Shown here in pieces: positions 1 through 7,637 of a stretch of 20,925 nt of DNA. The position numbers and the translations under genes are program-made. Under the pieces are notes generated by a model. The model had not been told where the DNA came from. It ran no database searches and worked only from the letters and a program-made list of their open reading frames with translations. Origin of the DNA: Bacteroidota bacterium (GTDB lineage Bacteria > Bacteroidota > Ignavibacteria > T3Sed10-11); NCBI GenBank assembly GCA_007128495.1, contig SKXH01000276.1, forward strand, positions 1-20,925, read 5' to 3'. The stretch's first letter is position 1. Each line of letters opens with the position of its first letter.

Positions 1-67
1 AGTCTGTTCCGTCATATTCGATAAGAAGTTTTAAACGTCGTGAAGAATCGTGTGCCGGATCTTCCAT
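1..67 (-). CDS. truA: TruA, tRNA pseudouridine(38-40) synthase, N-terminal fragment
   Basis: Only the first 22 codons lie in the window; the gene runs off the left edge. Reading minus from the ATG at 67-65 gives MEDPAHDSSRRLKLLIEYDG followed by TD. The block KLLIEYDGTD is the conserved first beta strand of TruA (families typically show L.IEYDGT.F.GWQ). TruA converts uridines 38-40 of the tRNA anticodon arm to pseudouridine in the cytoplasm. The catalytic Asp lies further on and is not visible. The start is 9 bases after the stop of the DUF5683-like gene, so the two are probably co-transcribed with mtaB. No good Shine-Dalgarno site precedes the ATG, so a start a few codons later (near RRLKLL) is possible. 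The family call rests on a short but distinctive motif. Confidence 0.8.
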   Translation of the reverse strand, partial: MEDPAHDSSRRLKLLIEYDGTD

Positions 68-76
68 GTGTGTGGA

Positions 77-820
77 TTAAAAGGTATGTTGTATTCCTGC
101 TACGAATCCATATTGATGTGGCACGACACCAAACGACCAGTTTGATGCCCCTGCCGGGTTATCGAGACGATCATTATACCGCGAGGCCGAATTACCGGCA
201 ATGATCGCACTGATAATATGATTTGCAACGATGGCAGCACCGACGAATTTTACTGCATTGAGCATTTGATCGCTGCGAACGCGCATATCCCTGAATTCAC
301 GCCGTTTTTCATCCGACTCCCAATTCCACGAATATGCATCATCGGTATATATTGCTCCGATATCGCGGTCCCGCATTTTCTTTTCGTTATATTCTTGCCA
401 TGAATTGAAATTACCCACATTCACGAAAAATTGATCGTCTTTCCCCGACCAATCTGTGTTTGCATGCACGGCGGCAAATGACTCCGCATCGTTTCTGATC
501 CAGTTCCCATATGAATGAAAACCATATACCGTCAGCCATAACGTGATCTCGCTTCCGAGAAGGTATTTGCCTGTCGAGAAATTATCTGCATACAATTCAC
601 CCATACCGGGAACGATCAATGAATATATTGTCGCCCGTGCCACGCTTTTTCTGCTTTCATGCTGCCGGGGGGTTGAGTTGTAATCCGCCAATCGCTCATC
701 TAAAAATGTTCGTCCCGAAGCGAAAGGAGCCGAATCCTGGGCGTTGAGATTGTGACCTGTAAAAAATATTACAAGAACAATCAATACACTTGAAATAAAA
801 CTTAAATATGAATTTTTCAT
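77..820 (-). CDS. DUF5683-like exported or membrane protein of unknown function
   Basis: A 247-residue protein beginning with a lysine, then a hydrophobic stretch (about residues 8-27) ending in NLNAQ, which looks like a Sec signal peptide or N-terminal anchor. Residues 63-100 (ARATIYSLIVPGMGELYADN onward) match the family pattern of a small hydrophobic segment with PG.GQ.Y, as in DUF5683 proteins of the Bacteroidetes/Chlorobi group. The middle (about 105-175) is polar and rich in Trp, Asp and Asn. A second hydrophobic helix lies at about 190-210 (VKFVGAAIVANHIISAIIAG), and the end (VAGIQHTF) could be a terminal beta strand with a final Phe. It starts 4 bases after the mtaB stop and ends 9 bases before truA, so it travels with RNA-modification genes. 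Its function is unknown; an envelope location is inferred. Confidence 0.7.
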   Translation of the reverse strand: MKNSYLSFISSVLIVLVIFFTGHNLNAQDSAPFASGRTFLDERLADYNSTPRQHESRKSVARATIYSLIVPGMGELYADNFSTGKYLLGSEITLWLTVYGFHSYGNWIRNDAESFAAVHANTDWSGKDDQFFVNVGNFNSWQEYNEKKMRDRDIGAIYTDDAYSWNWESDEKRREFRDMRVRSDQMLNAVKFVGAAIVANHIISAIIAGNSASRYNDRLDNPAGASNWSFGVVPHQYGFVAGIQHTF

Positions 821-824
821 AGGT

Positions 825-2189
825 TTATTGTATCACCGGTAACCGGTATGATTTCCCGGAGCCATTCCCTTGTATAACATGAGTGCCCCACTGAACAATC
901 TCACCATATGCAACTTCACCGTTTAACGATGTTATCCGGACCGTTGCTTCGCTGTTTTCGATACCTTCACGATAGGGTACTGCCACGCGGAGATATTCTC
1001 TTGTGAGTCCTGTAATGTAATCATTTTTGATAGATTCTTCAAACAAGACCGAGACCTCATTATCTATAAACCGTTCGATGAACGCTCTTCGTTTTTTCTC
1101 GCTTAAAATACGAAGCATTTTTGTTCTCCGCGTACGTTCTGCCGGAGAGATTTTTCCTTCATAGTGCATTGCCGGTGTATTCTCTCGCTCGGAGTAGGAG
1201 AACACGTGTAAGTAGCTTACCGGTAAATCGACTAAAAAGCGATATGTCTCTTCAAAATGTTCCGGTGTTTCTCCGGGAAAACCTGCAATGACATCAACCC
1301 CGATGCATGCATCCGGTGCTCGTTCACGAATTTTATAGACCAGGTTCCGGTAATATCCGCTCATGTATCGACGGCGCATCTGCCGCAGTATTTCATCGCT
1401 CCCGCTTTGCAGCGGAATATGAAAATGAGGTACAAGCACATCGGACGAAATCCAGAAATTGAGAAGTTCATCGGTGATCAGGTTCGGTTCAATCGAGCTG
1501 ATCCGTAAACGGTGGAGATCCGGTACACGCACGAGTTTGTCGAGAAGGTCGAGCAACGATGTGTCCTCTTTACTGCCATAATCGCCGACATTGATGCCGG
1601 TGAGAACGATCTCTTTAAAACCTTCTGCAACCAGCATCTCTGCCTGACGCACCGATTCTTCTATGGATTGACTGCGGCTTCCGCCCCGCGCAAGGGGGAT
1701 GGTACAAAACGAACAGGAATAATCGCAGCCGTCCTGTACTTTAAGGAATGCCCGTGTTCTTCTTCCCTCGTCAAATGAATAACCCGGACCGAATCCGCTT
1801 GCCTCGTCGACCGGTGAAACATAAACACGGGGTGTCATTTCTTTACGGAAATTCTCAGCGGCATAATCGAATATGGCGAATTTCTCCGATGAGCCGAGCA
1901 CCAGATCGACCCCTTCGATCGATGCTATCACTTCGGCGGCAAGCTGGGCATAACATCCGACAACAATAACATACGCATCCGGTGAATAGCGTAATGCGCG
2001 GCGTACGATCTGTCGGCACTCGCGATCTGCTTTTTCGGTAACGGTGCAGGTGTTAATAACACAGACGTTCGCCCGCTGTGTTATTGTATCGGACACAACA
2101 AATCCTTGTTCGCGAAACTGCCGCATAAACGACGAAGTTTCAGCGTAATTTAACTTGCAGCCGAGTGTATGGAAAACCGCTTTTTTCAT
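825..2189 (-). CDS. mtaB: MtaB, tRNA t6A37 methylthiotransferase (radical SAM)
   Basis: Radical-SAM methylthiotransferase that turns t6A37 into ms2t6A37 in tRNAs reading ANN codons. Numbering from an upstream ATG at 2216, the N-terminal UPF0004 domain has its three cluster cysteines at C20 (HTLGCKLNYAETS), C57 (VINTCTV) and C88 (VVGCYAQ). The radical-SAM cysteines are C164, C168 and C171 (DGCDYSCSFCTIP). A C-terminal TRAM-like RNA-binding region follows from about residue 385. The GCKLN.AE form and the domain order fit MtaB better than MiaB or RimO. I chose the ATG at 2189 (MKKAVFHTLG) because 2216 lies inside the terminator-like hairpin after rpsA and adds nine residues (MKRQLFLLF) not expected in the family. 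It ends 4 bases before the DUF5683-like gene. Confidence 0.93.
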   Translation of the reverse strand: MKKAVFHTLGCKLNYAETSSFMRQFREQGFVVSDTITQRANVCVINTCTVTEKADRECRQIVRRALRYSPDAYVIVVGCYAQLAAEVIASIEGVDLVLGSSEKFAIFDYAAENFRKEMTPRVYVSPVDEASGFGPGYSFDEGRRTRAFLKVQDGCDYSCSFCTIPLARGGSRSQSIEESVRQAEMLVAEGFKEIVLTGINVGDYGSKEDTSLLDLLDKLVRVPDLHRLRISSIEPNLITDELLNFWISSDVLVPHFHIPLQSGSDEILRQMRRRYMSGYYRNLVYKIRERAPDACIGVDVIAGFPGETPEHFEETYRFLVDLPVSYLHVFSYSERENTPAMHYEGKISPAERTRRTKMLRILSEKKRRAFIERFIDNEVSVLFEESIKNDYITGLTREYLRVAVPYREGIENSEATVRITSLNGEVAYGEIVQWGTHVIQGNGSGKSYRLPVIQ

Positions 2190-2199
2190 AAATAATAAA

Positions 2200-2244
2200 A
2201 AGAGTTGCCGCTTCATAATGTTTCATATGGAGCAGACAACTCTT
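2200..2244 (-). terminator. Terminator or attenuator hairpin between rpsA and mtaB
   Basis: A 45-base hairpin in the rpsA-mtaB gap. The outer stem is 2200-2207 with 2237-2244 (AAGAGTTG with CAACTCTT, 8 bp). A small internal loop (cc against aga) follows, then an inner stem 2210-2217 with 2226-2233 (8 bp including one G-T wobble), and an 8-base loop. Read on minus, the stem is followed by a U-rich run (TTTATTATTT) and then the mtaB ATG at 2189. It therefore looks like an intrinsic terminator for rpsA, with mtaB expressed by read-through or from a promoter not seen. Confidence 0.65.
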
Positions 2245-2269
2245 GATTAATTAATTGTTCGTCGAAGTT

Positions 2270-4246
2270 TTAATTCGACTGTTTATTTTCTTCGTTAACC
2301 GTTTCTTCACTGTTTGATTGATCATCTGCCTGCTCTTCACTATCCGACTCTTTCTTCTCGCCGGAAACATCCTGTTTATCCCGTTCACCTTCGTCACCGG
2401 ATGTCTCGTCTTTATCAGACGTATCTTCAGTATCTGATTGTGTTGTTTCGTCTTTTGTTTCAGGTTTTTCTTCCGGTGTAGGTTCTTCCGCTAAACGTGC
2501 CTCAAGTTCCGCTCTCGTATCGTCGGCTTCTTGTTCCGGCTTCGATTCGTCCGAAAGTTCACCGACGGTGATCGAATCGATATTAAGGTCTTTCGTATAT
2601 TTATCAACCTCTTCCTTCTCTTTGTCTTTGAGATACTCAATAAGCGAAAGTACTATTTTTTTGCTTTCTTTATCGAACTCAACCACCTTCAGCGGAAGTT
2701 TCTTGCCCGGCTCAAATGCTTCCTGCAGGTTCTTAATCGGTTCCTGTGAAAGTTGCGACGCCGGTACAAATGCATCCACGCCGAGCGGCAGTTCTACAAT
2801 TAACCCTTTATCGATTATACGGGTGACGACACCTTCGGTTTCCGTACCGACTTTATATTCTTCCTCGAATCGATCCCACGGATTCTCATCTACCTGTTTA
2901 TGACCGAGCGAGATGCGGCGTTGTTCAACATCGATATTGAGAATAACAACCTCGATTTGGTCGCCTTTTTTAACGACTTCACCGGGGTGCCGTATTTTTT
3001 TCGTCCATGAAAGATCGGAAATGTGGATCAAGCCGTCGACACCTTCCTCCAATTCGACAAATATGCCGAAGTTGGTAAGGTTTCGTACCGTGCCCGTATG
3101 CTTGGAACCGACCGGATATTTTTGCAGGAGGTCTTGCCATGGATCCGGTTCAAGCTGCTTGATACCGAGTGAAATTTTCTTTTCCGCTACATCGAGATTG
3201 AGAATAACCGCTTCGATCATCTGCCCCATTGAAACAACCTGCGAGGGATGTTTGATGTGCTGGGTCCAGCTCATCTCCGAGATATGGATCAATCCTTCTA
3301 TGCCTTTTTCAATTTCGATAAACGCGCCGTAATCGGTAAGCGAAACAACCTTGCCGGTAACTTTGGTGCCGACAGGATACCGCTCATCGATATTCTCCCA
3401 TGGATGCGGCTGCAATTGTTTATAACCGAGAGATATGCGCTTCTTTTCATCGTCGAAGTCGAGTACCACGACGTTTATAGTCTGGTCGAGTTTAACGATC
3501 TCAGATGGATGATTGATTCGTCCCCATGACAGGTCGGTAATGTGAATAAGACCATCGACACCGCCGAGATCAACGAAAACACCGAAGTCGGTAATAGCTT
3601 TCACGTGACCTTCGAGGATCTGCCCCTTTTCGAGTCCCTCGAGAATCGCTTTTCTCTGACCGGATATTTCCTCTTCAATGAGAACTTTATGCGATACAAC
3701 AACATTTTCAAACGGATGATTTACTTTAACCAATTTGAAATCCATTGTTTGACCGATGTATTGATCGAAATCGCGGACGGGGCGGATATCGATCTGTGAG
3801 CCCGGCAAGAATGCATCGATCCCGTATAAATCGACAACAATACCGCCTTTGATCCGTCGAACGCATTTACCCTGGAGCACTTCGCCTTTATCGTACGCTT
3901 CAAGCACACGCTCCCACGCGCGAATATAATCGGCCCGTTTTCGTGACAGAACCAGCTGCCCGTCGGGATCCTCAACCGTTTCGAGGACAACCTCGATCTC
4001 ATCGCCAACGCTGATTTCTTCGGGATTGGTGAATTCAGTCTTTGGAATGAGTCCTTCGGATTTGAATCCAATATCTACTGCAATACTATCATCCCGGATC
4101 TGTATGACTTTACCTTTGATGATCTCCCCTTCGGAGATCTTGTTTAAGGTACCTTCATACATCTTTTCGAGTTCTTCAAATTCCTCCTGTGTATATTCGG
4201 TATCGTGCAAATTGTTTAAGGTATTTGTTTTTGATTCTTCTACCAT
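2270..4246 (-). CDS. rpsA: 30S ribosomal protein S1
   Basis: 658 residues with six S1 (OB-fold) repeats at roughly 39-103, 121-187, 207-275, 292-364, 378-449 and 465-536. Repeats 3-5 carry the typical G.VK.ITDFG.FVDLGG.DGLIH and H.SE..W patterns. S1 binds mRNA on the small subunit and helps load leaders onto the ribosome. Residues 537-658 form a low-complexity tail rich in Glu, Asp, Lys, Gln and Ser, which lengthens the protein beyond the roughly 560 residues of enterobacterial S1. The ATG at 4246 is fixed by a perfect AGGAGG at 4254-4259, 7 bases upstream. It lies downstream of cmk and ispH, a common order. A hairpin just above the Shine-Dalgarno site suggests autogenous control, as known for E. 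coli rpsA, but this is not shown here. Confidence 0.97.
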   Translation of the reverse strand: MVEESKTNTLNNLHDTEYTQEEFEELEKMYEGTLNKISEGEIIKGKVIQIRDDSIAVDIGFKSEGLIPKTEFTNPEEISVGDEIEVVLETVEDPDGQLVLSRKRADYIRAWERVLEAYDKGEVLQGKCVRRIKGGIVVDLYGIDAFLPGSQIDIRPVRDFDQYIGQTMDFKLVKVNHPFENVVVSHKVLIEEEISGQRKAILEGLEKGQILEGHVKAITDFGVFVDLGGVDGLIHITDLSWGRINHPSEIVKLDQTINVVVLDFDDEKKRISLGYKQLQPHPWENIDERYPVGTKVTGKVVSLTDYGAFIEIEKGIEGLIHISEMSWTQHIKHPSQVVSMGQMIEAVILNLDVAEKKISLGIKQLEPDPWQDLLQKYPVGSKHTGTVRNLTNFGIFVELEEGVDGLIHISDLSWTKKIRHPGEVVKKGDQIEVVILNIDVEQRRISLGHKQVDENPWDRFEEEYKVGTETEGVVTRIIDKGLIVELPLGVDAFVPASQLSQEPIKNLQEAFEPGKKLPLKVVEFDKESKKIVLSLIEYLKDKEKEEVDKYTKDLNIDSITVGELSDESKPEQEADDTRAELEARLAEEPTPEEKPETKDETTQSDTEDTSDKDETSGDEGERDKQDVSGEKKESDSEEQADDQSNSEETVNEENKQSN

Positions 4247-4253
4247 TAAGAAT

Positions 4254-4259
4254 CCTCCT
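4254..4259 (-). promoter_or_regulatory. Strong Shine-Dalgarno site of rpsA
   Basis: On minus this reads AGGAGG, fully complementary to the usual 16S 3' end, with 7 bases before the rpsA ATG. It is the best ribosome-binding site I saw in the window and decides the start. Confidence 0.8.
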
Positions 4260-4264
4260 GCTGC

Positions 4265-4288
4265 AATATCCCTCGACTGCGGGATATT
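4265..4288 (-). promoter_or_regulatory. Leader hairpin directly upstream of the rpsA Shine-Dalgarno
   Basis: Perfect 8-bp inverted repeat AATATCCC / GGGATATT (4265-4272 with 4281-4288) around an 8-base loop. It ends 5 bases before the AGGAGG of rpsA. On minus no T run follows it, so it is not a terminator in the direction of the operon. Position and strength suggest a translational control element, possibly the S1 autoregulation site. A T run does follow on plus, but no plus-strand gene precedes it. Confidence 0.5.
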
Positions 4289-4329
4289 TTTTGTTAGTTT
4301 ATTAGTGGTTATTGGTTTAGTGGATTAAA

Positions 4330-5223
4330 TTAAACTTCTATGGTTTCATGCTCAATATACGATTTTACTTTTTCCATAAGCCATTGCGGGGTCGATGTAG
4401 CGCCGGTAACGCCGATCGTTTCGGCGCCATCGAACCAGCTGAAATCAATTTCAGATTCATTCTCGACAAAATATGTGCGCGGATTGGTATCCTTGCAAAT
4501 ATTGAATAAAACTTTTCCGTTCGAACTTTTTTTACCCGCGACGAACACAATAACATCATTATCGGCGGCGAATTGTTTCAGTTTCTTATCACGCCCCGAT
4601 ACCTGTCCGCAGATTGTATCTTTAGCAAGAAAATCAACCGCTTCATCCTCCATACTGGCAACGATCAATTCATCGATCTTTTTCTGCAATACGTCTTTCA
4701 GCCGGTGAAATTCCGGCTTATCCATCGTTGTCTGCGAGAACAGAACGGTCTTGCGGCTCAAATCTATTTTATCAATATCATCCATCGACCGTATAACAAC
4801 AGCTTCGCCGTTGGTCTGGCCGACAAGTCCGATCACCTCGGCATGTTCTTTTTTACCGAAGATAACGATCTGATAACCGGCATCGTAAAATTTTCTGATG
4901 CGCTCCTGTACTTTGGTTACGACGGGACATGTCGCATCGATTATCTCTATATTATTTTCACGGGCGATTTGATAGGTCGATGACGGTTCACCGTGGGCAC
5001 GAATAAGAACGCGAGCACCTTTCATATCCTTCAATTCATCGACGGATATCGCATGGAGTCCTTTTTCACCCAGTCGTTCGGTTTCATTGGGGTTATGTAT
5101 AATATCGCCAAGTGAATACAAATTCCCTTTGTTTTGCAGTTCGTGCTCTGCAATATCTATCGTTCGAATTACCCCCCAGCAAAATCCGGAACTGGTATCT
5201 ACCGTCACTTTATACATAATCAC
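4330..5223 (-). CDS. ispH: IspH (LytB), HMBPP reductase
   Basis: 4-Hydroxy-3-methylbut-2-enyl diphosphate reductase, the last step of the MEP isoprenoid pathway, giving IPP and DMAPP. The three iron-sulfur ligands are visible: C15 (SSGFCWGV), C99 (IDATCPVV) and C205 (DTICGQVSGR). Substrate-pocket residues H43 (HNPNE), H77 (RAHGE) and H127 with E129 (KKEHAEV) are also present. The C-terminal GVTGATSTPQWL is the conserved closing motif. Length (297) is normal for the short family type. The frame opens at a GTG (5223) overlapping the cmk stop as GTGA; an ATG two codons later (5217) gives MYKVTVDTSSG and is at least as likely. The overlap implies translational coupling with cmk. About 83 bases separate it from rpsA. 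Confidence 0.96.
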   Translation of the reverse strand: MIMYKVTVDTSSGFCWGVIRTIDIAEHELQNKGNLYSLGDIIHNPNETERLGEKGLHAISVDELKDMKGARVLIRAHGEPSSTYQIARENNIEIIDATCPVVTKVQERIRKFYDAGYQIVIFGKKEHAEVIGLVGQTNGEAVVIRSMDDIDKIDLSRKTVLFSQTTMDKPEFHRLKDVLQKKIDELIVASMEDEAVDFLAKDTICGQVSGRDKKLKQFAADNDVIVFVAGKKSSNGKVLFNICKDTNPRTYFVENESEIDFSWFDGAETIGVTGATSTPQWLMEKVKSYIEHETIEV

Positions 5224-5930
5224 TCTTTCACTGATGGTTTATCACTTTGTTTTTTCGATATTAGCGACAACACTTTTTCAACCTGTTCATCGATCGTTAA
5301 ATTCGACGTATCGATTGTGATCGCATCCTCAGCTTTCTTTAATGGACTCGCTTTCCGTGTCGAATCGAGCCGGTCGCGCGATTTAATGTCTGTCAACAAC
5401 GTATCGAAATCGACCTTTTCACCTTGTTCTATCATATCGTGGCATCGCCGCCTGACCCGCTCTTCAATATCTGCAATAAAAAATAATTTTACATCTGCCT
5501 CCGGGAAAACCACCGTACCGATATCCCGTCCTTCGAGCACGACGTCTCTCGCCTTCCCCATCTCGCGCTGTTCTTTCACCAACTTCCGGCGGACACCGTC
5601 GTATGAGCTTACCGTACTGACAATTGCGGTAACTTCAGGTGATCGAATTTTATCCGTAACGGGTTTATCATTGAGTAGCACCTGAATCTCATCGTTTTGC
5701 TGCAGCCGGATTTTCAGCCCTTCGACCAGCTCCTCTACGGTACTTTTGTCGTCCGGGTCTATATTATTCTTTAACACGGCGTATGCAGCGGCACGGTACA
5801 TCGCTCCGGTATCTATGTGTAAAAAGTTTAATTTTCTGGCAACCAGTCGTGCCGTCGTGCTTTTCCCGGATCCTGCTGTCCCATCGATCGCAATAATCAA
5901 ATTTTTCAATCTCCAGTCGCGATTTTTCAA
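5220..5930 (-). CDS. cmk: Cytidylate kinase
   Basis: Phosphorylates CMP and dCMP with ATP. The P-loop is GTAGSGKST (about residues 17-25), followed by the CMP-site motif IDTGAMYRAAAY and the lid/NMP motifs GRDIGTVVFPEA and RDRLDSTRKASPLKKAEDAI, all standard for bacterial Cmk. Length fits the family. The start is uncertain because no ATG is available. The longest frame begins at TTG 5930. A predicted promoter (5939-5967) would start transcription almost on that codon, so a TTG at 5909 or, better, at 5900 (giving the usual LIIAIDG opening, with GGAG about 10 bases upstream) may be the true start. The 3' end overlaps ispH by 4 bases. Confidence 0.95.
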   Translation of the reverse strand: MKNRDWRLKNLIIAIDGTAGSGKSTTARLVARKLNFLHIDTGAMYRAAAYAVLKNNIDPDDKSTVEELVEGLKIRLQQNDEIQVLLNDKPVTDKIRSPEVTAIVSTVSSYDGVRRKLVKEQREMGKARDVVLEGRDIGTVVFPEADVKLFFIADIEERVRRRCHDMIEQGEKVDFDTLLTDIKSRDRLDSTRKASPLKKAEDAITIDTSNLTIDEQVEKVLSLISKKQSDKPSVKE

Positions 5931-5938
5931 AGATTTAT

Positions 5939-5967
5939 AATATACGGTTTTTTTATTATATTTACAA
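5939..5967 (-). promoter_or_regulatory. Predicted housekeeping promoter for cmk-ispH-rpsA
   Basis: On minus: TTGTAA (5962-5967), a 17-base spacer and TATATT (5939-5944), a fair sigma-70 match (4/6 and 5/6). It sits in the 39-base divergent gap between cmk and the SpoU methyltransferase gene. The region is A/T-rich, so chance matches are easy. Confidence 0.4.
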
Positions 5968-5969
5968 TA

Positions 5970-6533
5970 ATGAACCGTATACGCAAACTATCGCATTCGG
6001 AGATATCCGAGAACCGCCTGAAGCCCGATTCGCTCGATCGCACCGAGCGGATGCCTCTTTATACAATGCTCGATAACATTCGCAGCATGTACAATGTCGG
6101 CTCAATATTCAGATCATCTGACGGGGCATTCCTGCGAAAACTCTTCATTACAGGATTCACCCCAACACCGGAGAAGGATGAGGTCAGGAAAACCGCGCTC
6201 GGAGCGATTGAATCGGTACCCTGGGAATATGCCAAAGATCCTACCTTCATATTACAACAACTCAAAAAGGCAAATGTTTCCATTCTGGCGCTCGAGCACA
6301 CGTCAGAAAGCATTCCGTACTACAAGCTCACCCCCGACGTATTTCCCGCCTGTATTGTCGTTGGTAATGAAATCACCGGTATTTCCGATAATATTCTCGA
6401 GTATGTTGATCGGGCAATCGAGATACCGATGTACGGTACCAAGCAATCTCTTAATGTAGCGGTTGCGTATGGAATTGTTTTGTTCGATCTGGTACGGCTC
6501 TATTATGACAGGGAGTCGACTACCCGGCTGTAG
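5970..6533 (+). CDS. SpoU/TrmH-family RNA 2'-O-methyltransferase
   Basis: The only plus-strand gene. SPOUT-fold methyltransferase that would move a methyl group from SAM to a ribose 2'-OH of tRNA or rRNA. The three family motifs are present: motif 1 with N36 and R48 (LDNIRSMYNVGSIFRSSD), motif 2 (VVGNEITGIS, about 131-140) and motif 3 (IEIPMYGTKQSLNVAVA, about 150-166), which form the SAM-binding knot. At 187 residues it is only the catalytic domain plus a short N-terminal tail, with no added substrate-binding domain, so the target (TrmH Gm18, TrmL or another) cannot be read from sequence. It is divergent from cmk with a 39-base gap. Its 3' end overlaps the convergent AlbA_2 gene by 14 bases. 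Confidence 0.9.
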   Translation: MNRIRKLSHSEISENRLKPDSLDRTERMPLYTMLDNIRSMYNVGSIFRSSDGAFLRKLFITGFTPTPEKDEVRKTALGAIESVPWEYAKDPTFILQQLKKANVSILALEHTSESIPYYKLTPDVFPACIVVGNEITGISDNILEYVDRAIEIPMYGTKQSLNVAVAYGIVLFDLVRLYYDRESTTRL

Positions 6534-7173
6534 TATAATACTCTTCGTTTTCATCCGTGTGTATTTGTAAGATACCGGCACGCACAAGATTCACAAAAAT
6601 TCGAGATGCCCGTCGCTCGGATATATTTACAAGCTGCATAAAAGTTGCGAGCGTTATCCGGTCGTTTTGTTCAAGATAATCAAACAATCTGCGCTCGATG
6701 GTGCCGATCGTTATTGTCATCGGTTCCGCTTTCGGATTTTGTTCGTGCATTATGTTGACCATCTCATTGCTTGCGACGATAGATCTATCTTTTACCCGTA
6801 TATACACGCGGTCGGCCGGATGATTTTCACCGTTATCTTTATTTGTGTAATAATGCGGCTTATTTTTACTTTCCTCGATGATCGCTGCTATTACATCCTT
6901 GCCTCGATAGGGTATGATCTCTATAACCGGTACTACCGGCGGATCGGCAAATATCATTCCCGCCGTACGGATAAATTCAACTTCTGTTTTTTCGCTTTCC
7001 ACACCGACGATGGTTCCGTCATCATCGACTCCGAACAGAATAATTCCGCCGCCGCTGTTCGCAAACGATATCATTGTACGTGCGATTTTTCTGGGTGAGG
7101 AAATTTTTCGTTTAAATTCGGTACGCGCTCCCTCGCCTTGATCTATCATCTGATCAATATCGCGGTAATTCAC
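6520..7173 (-). CDS. AlbA_2 (Schlafen AlbA_2-like) plus winged-helix protein
   Basis: 217 residues. The N-terminal part (about 12-135) has the AlbA_2 signature: GARTEFKRKI, then FANSGGGIILFGVDDDGTIVGV, then a strand ending in ADRVYIRVKDRSIVAS. The C-terminal part (about 155-215) looks like a winged helix (RRLFDYLEQNDRITLATFMQ, then a recognition-like helix ERRASRIFVNLVRAGIL). Such proteins are often annotated as ATP-binding transcriptional regulators, but the biochemical role is mostly unknown and some relatives are nucleases. It is 17 bases downstream of ruvX and likely the last gene of the rel unit. It ends tail-to-tail with the SpoU gene, overlapping by 14 bases. I would not assign a target. 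Confidence 0.8.
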   Translation of the reverse strand: MNYRDIDQMIDQGEGARTEFKRKISSPRKIARTMISFANSGGGIILFGVDDDGTIVGVESEKTEVEFIRTAGMIFADPPVVPVIEIIPYRGKDVIAAIIEESKNKPHYYTNKDNGENHPADRVYIRVKDRSIVASNEMVNIMHEQNPKAEPMTITIGTIERRLFDYLEQNDRITLATFMQLVNISERRASRIFVNLVRAGILQIHTDENEEYYTTAG

Positions 7174-7190
7174 TGTAACACCCTCCCGTG

Positions 7191-7637
7191 TTATGGTCTA
7201 TCAGACTTATGTTGTTCCGTGTCGAGATATGACTGCAGGATAAGCGCTGCCGCCATACTATCGATTCTCCCCTTATCGCGCCGCTGTTTTCTTTTGGTGT
7301 TCATCGCGATCATAGTTTCCATTGCATCCCGTGACGTAAAGCTTTCATCGTGAAATACAATCGGAACGCTCACCTCTTTTTCAACGTCAGCGGCAAACCG
7401 TTTTACTTCTTTCGCTTTTCGAGTATCACCTCCTTCAATGGAAACAGGTAATCCGAAAACAATCACATCTATTTTTTTCTCATCAACTATCCGGGCTATG
7501 TTCCCGGGTGCTTCATCGTTATTTTCAATTGTTGTGTATCCGGTTGCAAGCGTCCGGGATTGATCGCTTACCGCCAGACCGATGCGACGGCTTCCAAAAT
7601 CTATTCCCAGTGCTCGTTTCGGTTCAGTGTCGCTCAC
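7191..7637 (-). CDS. ruvX: RuvX/YqgF, RNase H-fold Holliday junction resolvase-like protein
   Basis: 148 residues, normal for the family. The first catalytic Asp is D13 in ALGIDFGSRRIGLAVSD. FGLPVSIEGG (about 61-70) is the conserved glycine-rich strand, HDESFTSRDA (97-105) carries the acidic second motif, and GRIDSMAAALILQSYL (about 123-138) has the last Asp at 126. YqgF proteins are linked to 16S rRNA 5'-end maturation in E. coli and to Holliday-junction cleavage in others; which applies here cannot be told. The start overlaps the HU-gene stop by 4 bases, indicating coupling. The last ten residues are polar and not conserved. Confidence 0.92.
   Translation of the reverse strand: MSDTEPKRALGIDFGSRRIGLAVSDQSRTLATGYTTIENNDEAPGNIARIVDEKKIDVIVFGLPVSIEGGDTRKAKEVKRFAADVEKEVSVPIVFHDESFTSRDAMETMIAMNTKRKQRRDKGRIDSMAAALILQSYLDTEQHKSDRP

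Noticed and set aside
2190..2216. Upstream ATG start for mtaB adding MKRQLFLLF
   Set aside because: It lies inside the terminator-like hairpin after rpsA, and the MKKAVFHTLGC start fits the family.
4265..4293. Plus-strand intrinsic terminator (stem followed by TTTTTT)
   Set aside because: No plus-strand gene leads into it; its position 5 bases above the rpsA Shine-Dalgarno fits a minus-strand leader element better.
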